64,000 nucleotides of DNA from positions 62,001 to 126,000 of the forward strand of contig JASAMV010005999.1 in NCBI GenBank assembly GCA_030248065.1, in the 5' to 3' direction. This DNA is from Rhynchonema sp. JSB1_4 (taxonomy: Eukaryota > Nematoda > Chromadorea > Monhysterida > Xyalidae). Position 1 is the stretch's first letter, and every line of letters begins with the position of its first letter. A program made the translations under genes and the position numbers. Below, one piece after another: positions 9,510 to 19,606 of the stretch. The notes beneath the pieces are model-generated. The model saw only the letters and a program-made list of their open reading frames with translations, had not been told where the DNA came from and searched no databases.

Positions 9510-12500
9510 TTAGAAACGCGCGGGTGGATGGAACAACTGGGCCCACCGTGCAACCAGACATTGAATGATTGTTGGCAGCAAACAGAGGGTGATAAGCACT
9601 GCCACAACAACCATTAGCAGCATGATAACAAAGGATTGCCAGTGATCCCAGAATAACGATGGGAAACCATTCAGAGTGAACGAATTGCCGGTATAATGGG
9701 TAGAACGAACACTCAGATGACTGGACACCTTACCCAGCCGTTCATGCGGAACGTAATCCAATTTGCCCTGAAGCTGGAACGTGGTCGCCTTACCCCGACC
9801 ACAGAACACCTGACATTTTTGATCCACTTTTCGCTCGTCGAAATGGATGCGTATCGCGCTCGCGATGCCTGTTGGGTCACATTCAACGACAAATTGCATT
9901 GCCGGGCAACGAACGTGAGCGCTGGTTGTACTGAAATCAGTAATGCAGGATAGCTCGACTTTGCTACCGGTGAGACAGCTGAAACAACCACTCAGACTGA
10001 TGACTTCCACGTGACATTCATTGTCATCACTCTGTAACTGCAGTTTCATCTTTTTCATCGACACTTGCAGCTCCATACTGAGGTATTGGTGAAATTCCGC
10101 CACCACCGCAGCCTCGTCGGAACTGACCAGTACAGCACCACTCAATTCAACAGGGAGCACACCGGACCCACGCAAAAACAATTCTTCCAGCGCCAAGTCA
10201 GTACACGAACACACGATTTGACTCTCACGAGGATCACACGTACACGTATTGATGGACAGAAAACACTCAAATTTCATGGCGTGCTCCTTCGTGCTGCATT
10301 GCAGGTTTCCGACAGTTCCCGACACAGGCGAACCGCCAACGCTCGCCGTTTCGACCAAAGCAACCCGATGTCCGTCTGAGATGAATTTCGAATCGAGAAA
10401 CGGCATTTGCGGTGCCGTGACCGACGCAATCACGAACTCAATATTGTTCCATACTGTTGGTGTTCCCGGATCCAACGTCAGCGTTTTTTCTTGTTTCTCA
10501 TTCGACTGCAAATGTGTCACATGAATTTCAACCACGTACGACCACTCCGAACACGAAAACACTTCGAAAACTGTGTCACTGGTGGGCATTGCCGAGACAC
10601 GATAGTACAAGCATGCCGAACTGCAGATGAGACAACCCTGCACCCAACAGCCAGGCGCATTTCTGCAGTAAGTAAAACCAGGATATTTCTGCACATGCTT
10701 CAGTTCATCAATGACCGTTGTTGTCGTCGTATCGACGCATTTGGTGCCAACACATGAGCCCGCATTTGGACACCTCAGTACGCTGTCGACTTTCATGCTG
10801 TACGACCTGGTGAAAAACTCACTGTTCTTCTTGCACATTAGTTTTATGTCTCTCGTTTCGATCAACACTGATCCGAGCGGGTTGCCATCCTCATCTTGTA
10901 TCAACAAACAGACCGCTTGATGCGACGGTGGAACAATAAGTCGAGTCACCTGTTCAAGGTCGCACAACATATTTTTTCCAGGACTTTTCCAACAACGTGC
11001 CTGGTCAGCTGTGAGAGTGACTGTATCGTAGCAACCGCTGGCCACCGCAGCCATCGTAAGCAGCATGACACAGACCACAACAAAGAACGTGGGTGCCGTC
11101 ACTTCAGTTGCACAATAAGCACCAATGAATGATCTGGTGCGAGGAGTTTCGTTAAGTGCTTGCATTTCGATCTGATCGACATGTGTTGGGGCATCAGACC
11201 GTGTTGCCTCGTCGTTGTTCTTCGGTTCCCGCACCTTTTGTTTCACGCATTTCACACCTTTGCCGATGAACACACTACAACAATACACAAACATCAGCAC
11301 TGCGTAGAACAGAACACCACAAATTCCGAGCACATGCGTTGGATAGCAATGTGGATTCGCGATCAATTCGTTGCACATAAAACATTGTATGCTTTCACAG
11401 AACACATTCTTTGGGCACACTATTGAGGTTTCGTATGCAACGTGACCTTTCTGCCAAGCCCGAACCGTGACTTTATACGGATGCATGGTGATTTCAGGGG
11501 AAAACAACGTCGTTTCGATCGAATCGGGATTCACAATGCGGTAACATGAATGGTCCGAGCAGGCTTCAATCAGCGACAGATGTGGTGACAAGTGAAACTG
11601 CACACCGCCGATTACACATCGAGCACCGCACGTGGAACAATTGTAGTCCCATTCTTTGGTTTTGTAGTCGAAATACGTGACCATCTCTCGACCCCAATTA
11701 GTGATTGGAATGCGATAACCTGATGGAGTCAACAAAAATGCCCGTTCTTCGAACCGATAGTAGCACAACTTCGTTCCGTTCATCATGCATGGATGATTCT
11801 GACAGTACTCCGGTGTACCTGTCAGACGGTGCCCGTCACCCACGCAGTGATATTCGTCTTTCTCCGGCTCTTGGATTTGAATATGCAGATGATTCACAAC
11901 AATCGTGGTGCCATTCAAGAGTTCGACTTTTGGCAACACACGTGTGGTTGGCACGTTTGCACAATTTGGACTGGCAGTGACCGAGCAGATATCGAACAAC
12001 ACTGACCGTATTTCCGATTCCGGCAGGGTGTTGTTCTGTCTGCCAGTGTGTTCTCGTCGTGCACATCCTGCAGCCCATGGCGCACAACAATTCGGAACAC
12101 ACACGCCATTGTGTAATTTCGTTTGGTAGGCACAATTGACTTTGGCCCAGCACAGATTCGATCCGTTGCTGTGAATCGCGTAGCCAGATTGAACACAAAT
12201 ACCGGTGTCAGAATGAATGAACTGCAGGTGTTTGAGATCGCCAGCACATTGACCGGGTTGAAGGCGACCGCAGACTGGTGACAAACACAGACACAGTGTC
12301 AGTGCCGTCAACAGCGGACTCATTTTTGGCGGATTGAGTCTTGGTGACCTGCGGACTTTTGGTTTCGTTTCGTCTTCGTCTTCTTCCTTCGTTTCCGTTG
12401 ATTCGTTTTCACTTTCTTCTTCAATCGGCGTCGTTTCGATCGGGTACAACTTGTTGATGGGCCTGTTGACCGTCTTCCCGGTCGGCAGCGACACCGTTGC

Positions 12501-15500
12501 CGAACGTTCCGCCGAATCACGACTTTGGATCAATTCCTTGATTCTGCCAACGGACCAACCGCGACGTGGCAGAGGATCCTGTTCGATGATCACAACGTGA
12601 CCTTTTTTCGGCCGCATTTTTGCCAGACCTTTGCCCTGTTTGTGCCGGTACACCATGCGTTCTCGAAGGCTGGCGAGGTACTCGGTGCGCCACATTTTTC
12701 GCAGTTTCTCTAACACCGATTGCTTTTGCTGCCAATACTTCGACAGCTCATCAATTGTGGCCGGTTTGGGCTTGTATTCGTCATCGTCGATATCGAAATC
12801 GAACCGTGGCATGCCCTGGTGACCGTCAGGCACGAGAAAATCAATTGGACGCAGAATGCGCCAACTGTCGACATCCGTGTACAGGTACGACGTCGGCCTG
12901 TCGTTCACGAACGATTCAACCTCGACAGTGTAGGTGTTCAATTCGTCGTACGTCAAGTACTTGCGACCGTGTTGCGATGTGGCAGCTCGCAACAGATTCT
13001 TGCACAAACCGATCATTCTTTCATACACACCTCCTTGCCACGGTGAATACGGTGTAATGTACTTCCAACGTATACGTTGTTGGGCACTGAAACGAGCAAC
13101 ATCATCGTCACTGACGATGCTTTTCCATTGTTCCGTCAACAACCGATCAGCCAATTCAAATTGCGGGGCGTGATCACACATGATTAGCTCCGGAACACCG
13201 CAGCGAGCGATGAAACGTCGCAACACTTCCAAGAACGATCTCGTGGAGAGGTCCCGTGCCAATTCCAGATGCAGCGCACGAACCACCAAACAAACGAACA
13301 ACGCCAAATACACCTTGATTACATCACCATGATCATCCTTGATCAAGAACGGACCGCCGTAGTCGAGACCAACCCGCTTGAATGTGGGCGCCATCGTCAC
13401 GCGCTCCGGGGGTAAAGGTCCGAATAACTCCATTTTGTAGGGACCACCCTTCAGTCGCCGACACAACAAACAATTGTCAATGACACTTTTGACCTGACTT
13501 TTACACGCGGTGATCCAGAACCGTTTCCGAATCTGAGCGATGGTTTGCTGTTGTCCGTCATGGAACCGCGATTCGTGAATATGACGAATCAACAACAGCG
13601 TAAACGGATCGTCTTTTGGTAGCAGAATTGGTTTTCGTGCCATTTTATCCAGATCCGACTTCATCAGACGACCCTCGCAACGCAACAGTCCCTGCTCATC
13701 GAGTTGGATGTTCAACTGCTTCACCAATCGATGACGCTTGCCTCCGACTTTCAGTTCACGCACAACATCGGGATAGTTCAACATTTGGGTGTGGAGGCAG
13801 CTGAACCATTCGGCGAGCAACAATTCGCGACCGGAAATCGGACCCTCATCTCGCATGACCGAGTTCACGCTGCGCAACAAATACGAGTGCTCAAACACCG
13901 TTGAATCGACTTTGTTCAGAACGATCTTCTTCAAATAACGGAACACAAATACAACCGAACCCAGCAGGTCATCGTATGAGGAAAATCGCGACGGATCGAT
14001 CAAGCGAACGACTTTTGGCACTGCGATTTTCACACCACACATAACAATCGTCTGACGCGTTCGTCGCACTTCACTCTGCGCCTGTTCGATTTCTTTTTCC
14101 GTGATCTCGGGCATGTTCACCTCAGGCCATTGCGATTCGTCTTGTCTGAGATATGCTGGCCCTTTCCACCACATGCCCTGCAGATTCGAGAACTCTTCGT
14201 ATTTCATTGCCCGTGTTGCACAGTCAGCGGCATTGTTTTTGGATTGCACGTAACGAAATGTGCCGGGACTGTTTCTGATGGCTTTCACGCGACGCTCGAC
14301 AAACACGTTCAATGGCTTCGTTGACTTTAGCCACGACAACACCACTTGCGAGTCGGACCAAAAGAACAATTTCGCGTTTTTGGCCACCTCGACATTCTTG
14401 CGGACGAAGTGGGCCTGTTCGACGCCGGTTTGCAAAGCCACCAATTCGAGACGCGGTATGATGGACTTCGCTGGTTTCGGTGCCAAACGATTCTTGGCCA
14501 TGATCAGGTCACAACTGAAACCGCCACAGACCGAGCCCGATCGCAGAAATGAAGCCGCGGCCACCGCATCAATGGAGGCGTCCACAAACGTGTGAAGCTC
14601 CAGATCCGTGTCCTTCAATTCAATATGCCGTGGATATTCGAGATTTTTCAGTTTGTGCAATTCGGTTTGAATTGGGAACCACGATTTTGCGTCCTCTTCC
14701 GAAATCACATCATCCCATTTGTACTTCTTGACGCACAGACTTTGCACAAACAGTTTGCCGCTCAATGTCAGTGGTGTGGCGTAGCCAAATGGATCGAATA
14801 GACTAGCCAACAGGCTTGCTACGTCCCGTCTCGTGAACGGTTCGTCGGGACTCAACAGCATCTTCAGCTCAGCGAATCCCAACATGTCTGTGACAGTGTT
14901 CCAGAACGTACCCAATGCCTTGATTCTTTCCGATTTGATCAGATCAACCTTGGGAATGGAATCACGAAACAGTTTGGAGTTGCTTGTCCACTCCCTGATA
15001 TTCATTTTCAGGCCGTTCTCGAATTTGCCTTTCACCAACGGATACAATTCGATGGCCTCCTCCTCTGATTCAACGCCTGTGACCAAATTGTCAACGTACA
15101 TTTTGTTCGCCAGATTCCGGATTCGTGGGTCTTTGTCTGTTGACAGTACACGATGTTGCGTGACCTGCAACATCGCTGGCGACGCAATCGTGCCAAACGG
15201 AACACGCTTCCATTGTACAATACGAACATTGTTACGCAGATCAGGCAATTTGGAAACGTCTTTCACCCACAGAAACCGCAGACAGTCTTGATCTTCAATT
15301 CGGACTGCTAATTGCAAGAACGCTTGCTTCACATCTGCGACAACAGCGAAACGGTACAACCGAAAGTTCAGCAACAGACCGAGCATATCGGGGAGCAAAA
15401 TTGGGCCCCGGTGCAAGCAGCAGTTCAAGCTGGTGTTGAATGGTGGACACGTCGAACTTGCGTTGAACACCACACGATACTTGGTAGTGACTTTTGCCAA

Positions 15501-18317
15501 CGTCACCACAATCAACCACGCTAGGTAGTGTTCAGGATGACCGACAGGAATCTCTGGAGCATCACCGATCATTCCCTGCTCCAGGTAATCTTCGAAGATG
15601 CCAGATACAATTTTGAGCATGGCTGGGTCGTTGACCAAACGTTTGACTTGCTGGTTCAATATGGCCATCGCCTTTCGAAAATTGGTGCCCAGATTCTTGT
15701 GTTTCCAGGGCCATCCAACTTCTGCCCGACCTTCCTCGTTGATGCGAAACGTTTCGTTGAACGCACGCATGAATGCAGCATCGCTTTCTGACTGCATGCT
15801 GGCCAAAGTGCCAATATCTTCCATGGCCCAATATTGTTCAATGTCCAATTGCCGTTGTGTAATCGGTGGATTCGCATCGATCACGTTCTTGTCATCGCGC
15901 ACATGAATGGTGCACCGGTTGGCAACGATTCGACCTGACTTGTTGCTCACCACATTCAACGACACAGGCCCGGTGAGCAAATAGCCGAACATGGACGGAA
16001 TCAACGACAAACCTGATGGCAATTCCAATTTGCCTGCGTGGAAGTCAATCATAGACCAAAACACATCCGCACCGATCAACACATCTGGGTAACACACCCG
16101 ACCTGCATATGGCAGATCGTCTGCCAGTTGGTGTTCCATGCTTTTCAGGATTTTCATGTCGTCGTCCGTCAGCTTTGGCTGTTCTGAGGACGTAGACATG
16201 TCATCACGCACATAGGCCCGACACGTCACTAATTCACCGTTCAGTCCACGAAGGCCCAGTTTCACACATTCCGAATTTGGTGCCGCAATGTCAGCACCCT
16301 CAAACGGTCGAATGGTCATGTCCTCCGTCAAAATGGTTTTCAGTTTGTGTTTTTCGGCCGTTTTTCTGTTCACGAACGTAACTTGGCAGCAAGGATCGAA
16401 CATCAAGCAGCCTTTCTGTTCACTAGAATCGTCGTCCGGGTTCAAAATGCCTGCACGAGCCGTCATTAACAAACCTCGAATTGTGGAATTCACAACAGTG
16501 CTTGACACATTGACTGGGGGTGCAGCACTGACCACATTTGAATTCACACGACCGCCGCCGCCGGAATTGGCATTCCTTTGCGCATTTGCATTACTTTGAC
16601 TGTTTTGCGCATTGCCGCTTTGCGCTTTGCTGCCGCCGCGCTGACCGCTGTGGCTTCCTCCCGGGCGCGACCGATTGGAGCCACTATATGGAGCGCCTCT
16701 TTGGGCACCCCGATAACCGCCGCTGCCGCCGCCGCTGCCGCCGCCGCTGCCGCCGCCGCTGCCGCCGCCTCTGGCGGGAGGCTTTGTGCACAAACTAATG
16801 TGATGCCGATAACCGCAACGTGCACAAGGATACGCATGACAATCGCGTGCCGTATGCGACCCGAAACACATGAAACACAGCCGTTTTTCAGTCAGAACCG
16901 CCCTACGCTCGTCAGGACCCGAAACGTTGCGACATTCAACCGAATTATGCGCAAACCCACAGAACACACAACGCATCGCACTTAACGGTGTCACCCTGCC
17001 TCTGTAACCCGCATTGAACCGATTTCCCCCTCGTGCATAGGAACCGCGTGAATTTCCAGAACCGTAACCGTGATCGTGTGGTCGAAAACCACCACGTGAA
17101 CTATTGTGTGGGGGCCTTCCTTGACCCCTGGTCTGCACAAAAAACGCTCCGGTACCTAGTTGCAGAGAACTCGAATCACTTGCCTCGCTAGATTTCCGGC
17201 TTTTGTCCTTCTGGTCACCCTTGACGTTGTCGACTCGTTCTTGTCGATCGATAATGTTCCACAACTGCGCTGTAAGATCAGAGACGGACCAGTCAGTGAG
17301 CGGTTTCACATCTTCCAGCTTGTAGCACACGAACGTGGGGAGTTTTTCCTGCAGGTTTTGCGTAATGATCACACGGTTGCCCGGGGCGTTCACGTCTTCA
17401 CCCATCGCGGACAACAAACGAACGATACGGTCCGCTTCCAACACAGTTTCACGTAACGAACTATCGGGCAGGTGCCGCAGTTGTTTGTACAAGTCCGAAA
17501 TGATCTTTTTGTCATCACCGAATCGAGATTTCAACAGGTCCAAAACAACTGGGTACATGTCGTTAGTTTCAGGGAAACCCTCGACCATTTTTGACGCTTC
17601 ATCGGTGAGCATTTGTTTCAACATCGAGAGCTTTTGGCTCCCATTCAACCGGTCATTGTCACCGCACACATTCAAGAACTTCTGATAAAACTCGGGCCAC
17701 TTATCTTTCGATTTTCCGTCAAACGTTGGCCATGGCATTGTTGGTGTTTTGATTGACGTCATGTTTGCCGTTTGCGACTGCACCGATAGCACCTGTTGTA
17801 ACAGATCCGCAACATCGCCACCGCCCGCAACACCGCCACGTGCGAGCGGAGGACTCCGCGACCGAGAGTGCTCACGTAACTGCAGCTTGAGTTTCTGACA
17901 TTCGGTAATTTTGGCCTGCAGAAAAGCACGTAATTCAACAGCTTCGTCCAACAGGGGTTGGTATTTGGCAAACGCTTGGTCATAAGAAGCCTCCACCTCC
18001 GCTTGATCGTCACCGGTTGACGAATCAATCAATGCCAAAAATTGTGCTTGTCGCTCTTCACCCGTTTGAATTCGTGCAGTGAGCAAATTCACCAACCGTT
18101 CACATTCACCCTCGACTTGAAACAGTTTGTTCTTTTTCACCTCTAAACTGTCGTCCGCACCATACACGGGTCGGTTGAGTGGACGCCCTGCTTGTAGCAC
18201 ATCGCTCATGTGACGAGACCAGGGGCCCAGAGCTTTGAGCACAGATGACGTCATTGTGACGCCGCCGCCGAGTGAGAATAAAGTAGATTTTTGCCGCCGA
18301 GATTGAATTATATTCAA
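9510..18317 (-). CDS. Gag-Pol-Env polyprotein of BEL/Pao element
   Basis: An uninterrupted frame of 2935 codons; the true start may be the second Met (about residue 22). In order: a coiled N-terminus; a gag region of DUF1759 type (about 190-340); three CCHC zinc knuckles (about 445-505); a Gly/Ser linker (about 515-545); and a retropepsin-like domain whose usual D-S/T-G reads D-P-C (about 640). The reverse transcriptase (about 930-1110) has MYVDNL at the catalytic site. Peptidase A17/RNase H follows (about 1230-1330), then an H2C2 finger (about 1580) and an integrase with Asp, Asp and Glu near 1650, 1715 and 1760. A DUF5641-like tail ends near 1960. The envelope half starts with a signal-like hydrophobic stretch (about 2000). 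It is Cys-rich and has hydrophobic segments near 2340, 2415 and 2900, which resembles phlebovirus-type glycoproteins as described in nematode BEL elements. There is no stop or frameshift between pol and env. Residue numbers are estimates. Confidence 0.85.
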   Translation of the reverse strand: MNIIQSRRQKSTLFSLGGGVTMTSSVLKALGPWSRHMSDVLQAGRPLNRPVYGADDSLEVKKNKLFQVEGECERLVNLLTARIQTGEERQAQFLALIDSSTGDDQAEVEASYDQAFAKYQPLLDEAVELRAFLQAKITECQKLKLQLREHSRSRSPPLARGGVAGGGDVADLLQQVLSVQSQTANMTSIKTPTMPWPTFDGKSKDKWPEFYQKFLNVCGDNDRLNGSQKLSMLKQMLTDEASKMVEGFPETNDMYPVVLDLLKSRFGDDKKIISDLYKQLRHLPDSSLRETVLEADRIVRLLSAMGEDVNAPGNRVIITQNLQEKLPTFVCYKLEDVKPLTDWSVSDLTAQLWNIIDRQERVDNVKGDQKDKSRKSSEASDSSSLQLGTGAFFVQTRGQGRPPHNSSRGGFRPHDHGYGSGNSRGSYARGGNRFNAGYRGRVTPLSAMRCVFCGFAHNSVECRNVSGPDERRAVLTEKRLCFMCFGSHTARDCHAYPCARCGYRHHISLCTKPPARGGGSGGGSGGGSGGGSGGYRGAQRGAPYSGSNRSRPGGSHSGQRGGSKAQSGNAQNSQSNANAQRNANSGGGGRVNSNVVSAAPPVNVSSTVVNSTIRGLLMTARAGILNPDDDSSEQKGCLMFDPCCQVTFVNRKTAEKHKLKTILTEDMTIRPFEGADIAAPNSECVKLGLRGLNGELVTCRAYVRDDMSTSSEQPKLTDDDMKILKSMEHQLADDLPYAGRVCYPDVLIGADVFWSMIDFHAGKLELPSGLSLIPSMFGYLLTGPVSLNVVSNKSGRIVANRCTIHVRDDKNVIDANPPITQRQLDIEQYWAMEDIGTLASMQSESDAAFMRAFNETFRINEEGRAEVGWPWKHKNLGTNFRKAMAILNQQVKRLVNDPAMLKIVSGIFEDYLEQGMIGDAPEIPVGHPEHYLAWLIVVTLAKVTTKYRVVFNASSTCPPFNTSLNCCLHRGPILLPDMLGLLLNFRLYRFAVVADVKQAFLQLAVRIEDQDCLRFLWVKDVSKLPDLRNNVRIVQWKRVPFGTIASPAMLQVTQHRVLSTDKDPRIRNLANKMYVDNLVTGVESEEEAIELYPLVKGKFENGLKMNIREWTSNSKLFRDSIPKVDLIKSERIKALGTFWNTVTDMLGFAELKMLLSPDEPFTRRDVASLLASLFDPFGYATPLTLSGKLFVQSLCVKKYKWDDVISEEDAKSWFPIQTELHKLKNLEYPRHIELKDTDLELHTFVDASIDAVAAASFLRSGSVCGGFSCDLIMAKNRLAPKPAKSIIPRLELVALQTGVEQAHFVRKNVEVAKNAKLFFWSDSQVVLSWLKSTKPLNVFVERRVKAIRNSPGTFRYVQSKNNAADCATRAMKYEEFSNLQGMWWKGPAYLRQDESQWPEVNMPEITEKEIEQAQSEVRRTRQTIVMCGVKIAVPKVVRLIDPSRFSSYDDLLGSVVFVFRYLKKIVLNKVDSTVFEHSYLLRSVNSVMRDEGPISGRELLLAEWFSCLHTQMLNYPDVVRELKVGGKRHRLVKQLNIQLDEQGLLRCEGRLMKSDLDKMARKPILLPKDDPFTLLLIRHIHESRFHDGQQQTIAQIRKRFWITACKSQVKSVIDNCLLCRRLKGGPYKMELFGPLPPERVTMAPTFKRVGLDYGGPFLIKDDHGDVIKVYLALFVCLVVRALHLELARDLSTRSFLEVLRRFIARCGVPELIMCDHAPQFELADRLLTEQWKSIVSDDDVARFSAQQRIRWKYITPYSPWQGGVYERMIGLCKNLLRAATSQHGRKYLTYDELNTYTVEVESFVNDRPTSYLYTDVDSWRILRPIDFLVPDGHQGMPRFDFDIDDDEYKPKPATIDELSKYWQQKQSVLEKLRKMWRTEYLASLRERMVYRHKQGKGLAKMRPKKGHVVIIEQDPLPRRGWSVGRIKELIQSRDSAERSATVSLPTGKTVNRPINKLYPIETTPIEEESENESTETKEEDEDETKPKVRRSPRLNPPKMSPLLTALTLCLCLSPVCGRLQPGQCAGDLKHLQFIHSDTGICVQSGYAIHSNGSNLCWAKVNCAYQTKLHNGVCVPNCCAPWAAGCARREHTGRQNNTLPESEIRSVLFDICSVTASPNCANVPTTRVLPKVELLNGTTIVVNHLHIQIQEPEKDEYHCVGDGHRLTGTPEYCQNHPCMMNGTKLCYYRFEERAFLLTPSGYRIPITNWGREMVTYFDYKTKEWDYNCSTCGARCVIGGVQFHLSPHLSLIEACSDHSCYRIVNPDSIETTLFSPEITMHPYKVTVRAWQKGHVAYETSIVCPKNVFCESIQCFMCNELIANPHCYPTHVLGICGVLFYAVLMFVYCCSVFIGKGVKCVKQKVREPKNNDEATRSDAPTHVDQIEMQALNETPRTRSFIGAYCATEVTAPTFFVVVCVMLLTMAAVASGCYDTVTLTADQARCWKSPGKNMLCDLEQVTRLIVPPSHQAVCLLIQDEDGNPLGSVLIETRDIKLMCKKNSEFFTRSYSMKVDSVLRCPNAGSCVGTKCVDTTTTTVIDELKHVQKYPGFTYCRNAPGCWVQGCLICSSACLYYRVSAMPTSDTVFEVFSCSEWSYVVEIHVTHLQSNEKQEKTLTLDPGTPTVWNNIEFVIASVTAPQMPFLDSKFISDGHRVALVETASVGGSPVSGTVGNLQCSTKEHAMKFECFLSINTCTCDPRESQIVCSCTDLALEELFLRGSGVLPVELSGAVLVSSDEAAVVAEFHQYLSMELQVSMKKMKLQLQSDDNECHVEVISLSGCFSCLTGSKVELSCITDFSTTSAHVRCPAMQFVVECDPTGIASAIRIHFDERKVDQKCQVFCGRGKATTFQLQGKLDYVPHERLGKVSSHLSVRSTHYTGNSFTLNGFPSLFWDHWQSFVIMLLMVVVAVLITLCLLPTIIQCLVARWAQLFHPPARF

Positions 18318-18364
18318 ATTGCCGCCGATTCTGGTTTACCAAGGCCGACCGGGAGCAGACTCAG

Positions 18365-18382
18365 TGCAATGAGGGGATGCCA
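18365..18382 (-). other. Probable primer-binding site
   Basis: TGGCATCCCCTCATTGCA begins directly at the inner edge of the 5' LTR on the minus strand. The TGG start is what the CCA end of a tRNA would pair with. I could not identify the tRNA. Confidence 0.45.
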
Positions 18383-18660
18383 TGTAGCAGATGGCAAGCC
18401 TCTCGAGTCTCTGTGTTAGGTACTTTTATGCAAACAACACGAAAATATTATGTTCTCAAAACCATACAAAAACCAGAATGAAAATGTAATGTGTTTGGTT
18501 CGTTATGCATAGGCAAAGCTCAGATGAAGCCAAAACATACGAATGCAGTGTCGTGAATCACACGCTTTAACTGATAAGCACACACAAGACAGATCAATAA
18601 TGTTTGCATGAAATGTTATAAAGAAAATCAATCATTGAATCATTGTTGGCGTCTGCCACA
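18383..18660 (-). repeat. 5' LTR of the BEL/Pao element
   Basis: 278 bp with TGT...ACA ends on the minus strand. It is about 99% identical to the copy at 7911-8188, differing near 18384 and 18637. It contains CATAAAAG, a possible TATA-like sequence. Confidence 0.9.
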
Positions 18661-19606
18661 GAGCATGTTCGCAATGGGAAGACCTTCCGTAGTGAAATTT
18701 TACCAGCGTAAATCACCCAAAGTTTGTAGACCGCAACTGTTGACCTGCTACTGTGCACACAATGATCATTTTTATATTCAGCACTAATGTCGTTATAACG
18801 AACAGAGAGCTTGGGGCCAGTCCCGACCGATCCGTTGCAGCGGGGTTTGACTGTACTTCGAAGAAGTAAACCGATTAGATTTGGTAGAAACCAAGGCAAA
18901 ATCTTTGTACACGGGCAGTAAGAAATGTATAATGTTTGTTCTGGACTAATTCATCTCAGCGAAAAACACCGCCAAAATAAAAAAGAATGAAAAATAAGCT
19001 CTCGACTAACACAACTATACCTGCAGTCCGACATTAATTTGGAATCAGATGGTTATTGAACTTATCATTTATATGCTCAGCTGAATTACATAGTTGAAGC
19101 TGATTTAGAAAAACCACATAAATTTTCGGTATGATGATGTACATTAGGTAGCGCACAAGGCGTTAATTTCACACGATTTCGATGCAACAAGGCGAACTAC
19201 GCCAACACGAGCCCGATTTCGCAGCTGGCAGAATAGTGAAACATTCTGACGCGGCTGCTAATGTGGGACATGTTATACGTTGAAGAATACAAAGTCGAAC
19301 ATGATGATTTTCTCTTTCTATTCGTTCTGAATACACGCCACCTTCGAAATCGGGCTCGTGCTGGTGTGGTTTGCCTTTACACGCACAACGGGCAGGAAAG
19401 GGCAAAGTATTAAATGGCAGAGGCAAGAAAATGTTTTTCGTCAGTTCTGAAGAAAATCGGCAGCAGAAAATAACAAAAAACAGTAAAAAGACAAAAGAAC
19501 ACAATCGCCAATATAAATTTTTTCAACAAACTATGAATAAAATTCGACAAACAACACGCAAACAGAAAATAATCGACAATTAACAATAAATCAATCAATT
19601 CATGCA
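18661..19606. other. Spacer between retroelement and nidogen 3' end
   Basis: There is no gene. A local inverted repeat is visible: CGAACTACGCCAACACGAGCCCGATTTCG at 19190-19218 is loosely mirrored near 19340-19365 (CGAAATCGGGCTCGTGCTGG). Part of this stretch must be the nidogen 3' untranslated region. I found no clear AATAAA on the minus strand. Confidence 0.4.

Larger units (their letters stand above)
7911..18660 (-). mobile_element. BEL/Pao LTR retrotransposon with envelope and SGNH-like gene
   Basis: A 10.75-kb element transcribed on the minus strand. It has 278-bp LTRs at both ends, a single gag-pol-env frame (18317-9510) and a second frame (9306-8206). The LTRs differ at only about two positions and both frames are open, so the insertion is young and perhaps still competent. 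Directly inside the 5' LTR lies TGGCATCCCCTCATTG, a likely primer-binding site. A purine-rich GGCGGGAG precedes the 3' LTR. No matching target duplication is visible: the flank is GAGCA on one side, and the other side runs into homopolymer noise. The assignment to BEL/Pao rests on domain order and the peptidase A17-type pol. Confidence 0.9.

Noticed and set aside
15090..15115. MYVDNL as a dead reverse transcriptase site
   Set aside because: To my knowledge YVDN is common in BEL/Pao reverse transcriptases, so I do not treat it as a lesion.
16538..16985. Plus- and minus-strand Ala-rich frames
   Set aside because: They are other frames of the Gly/Ser linker repeat in the retroelement polyprotein.
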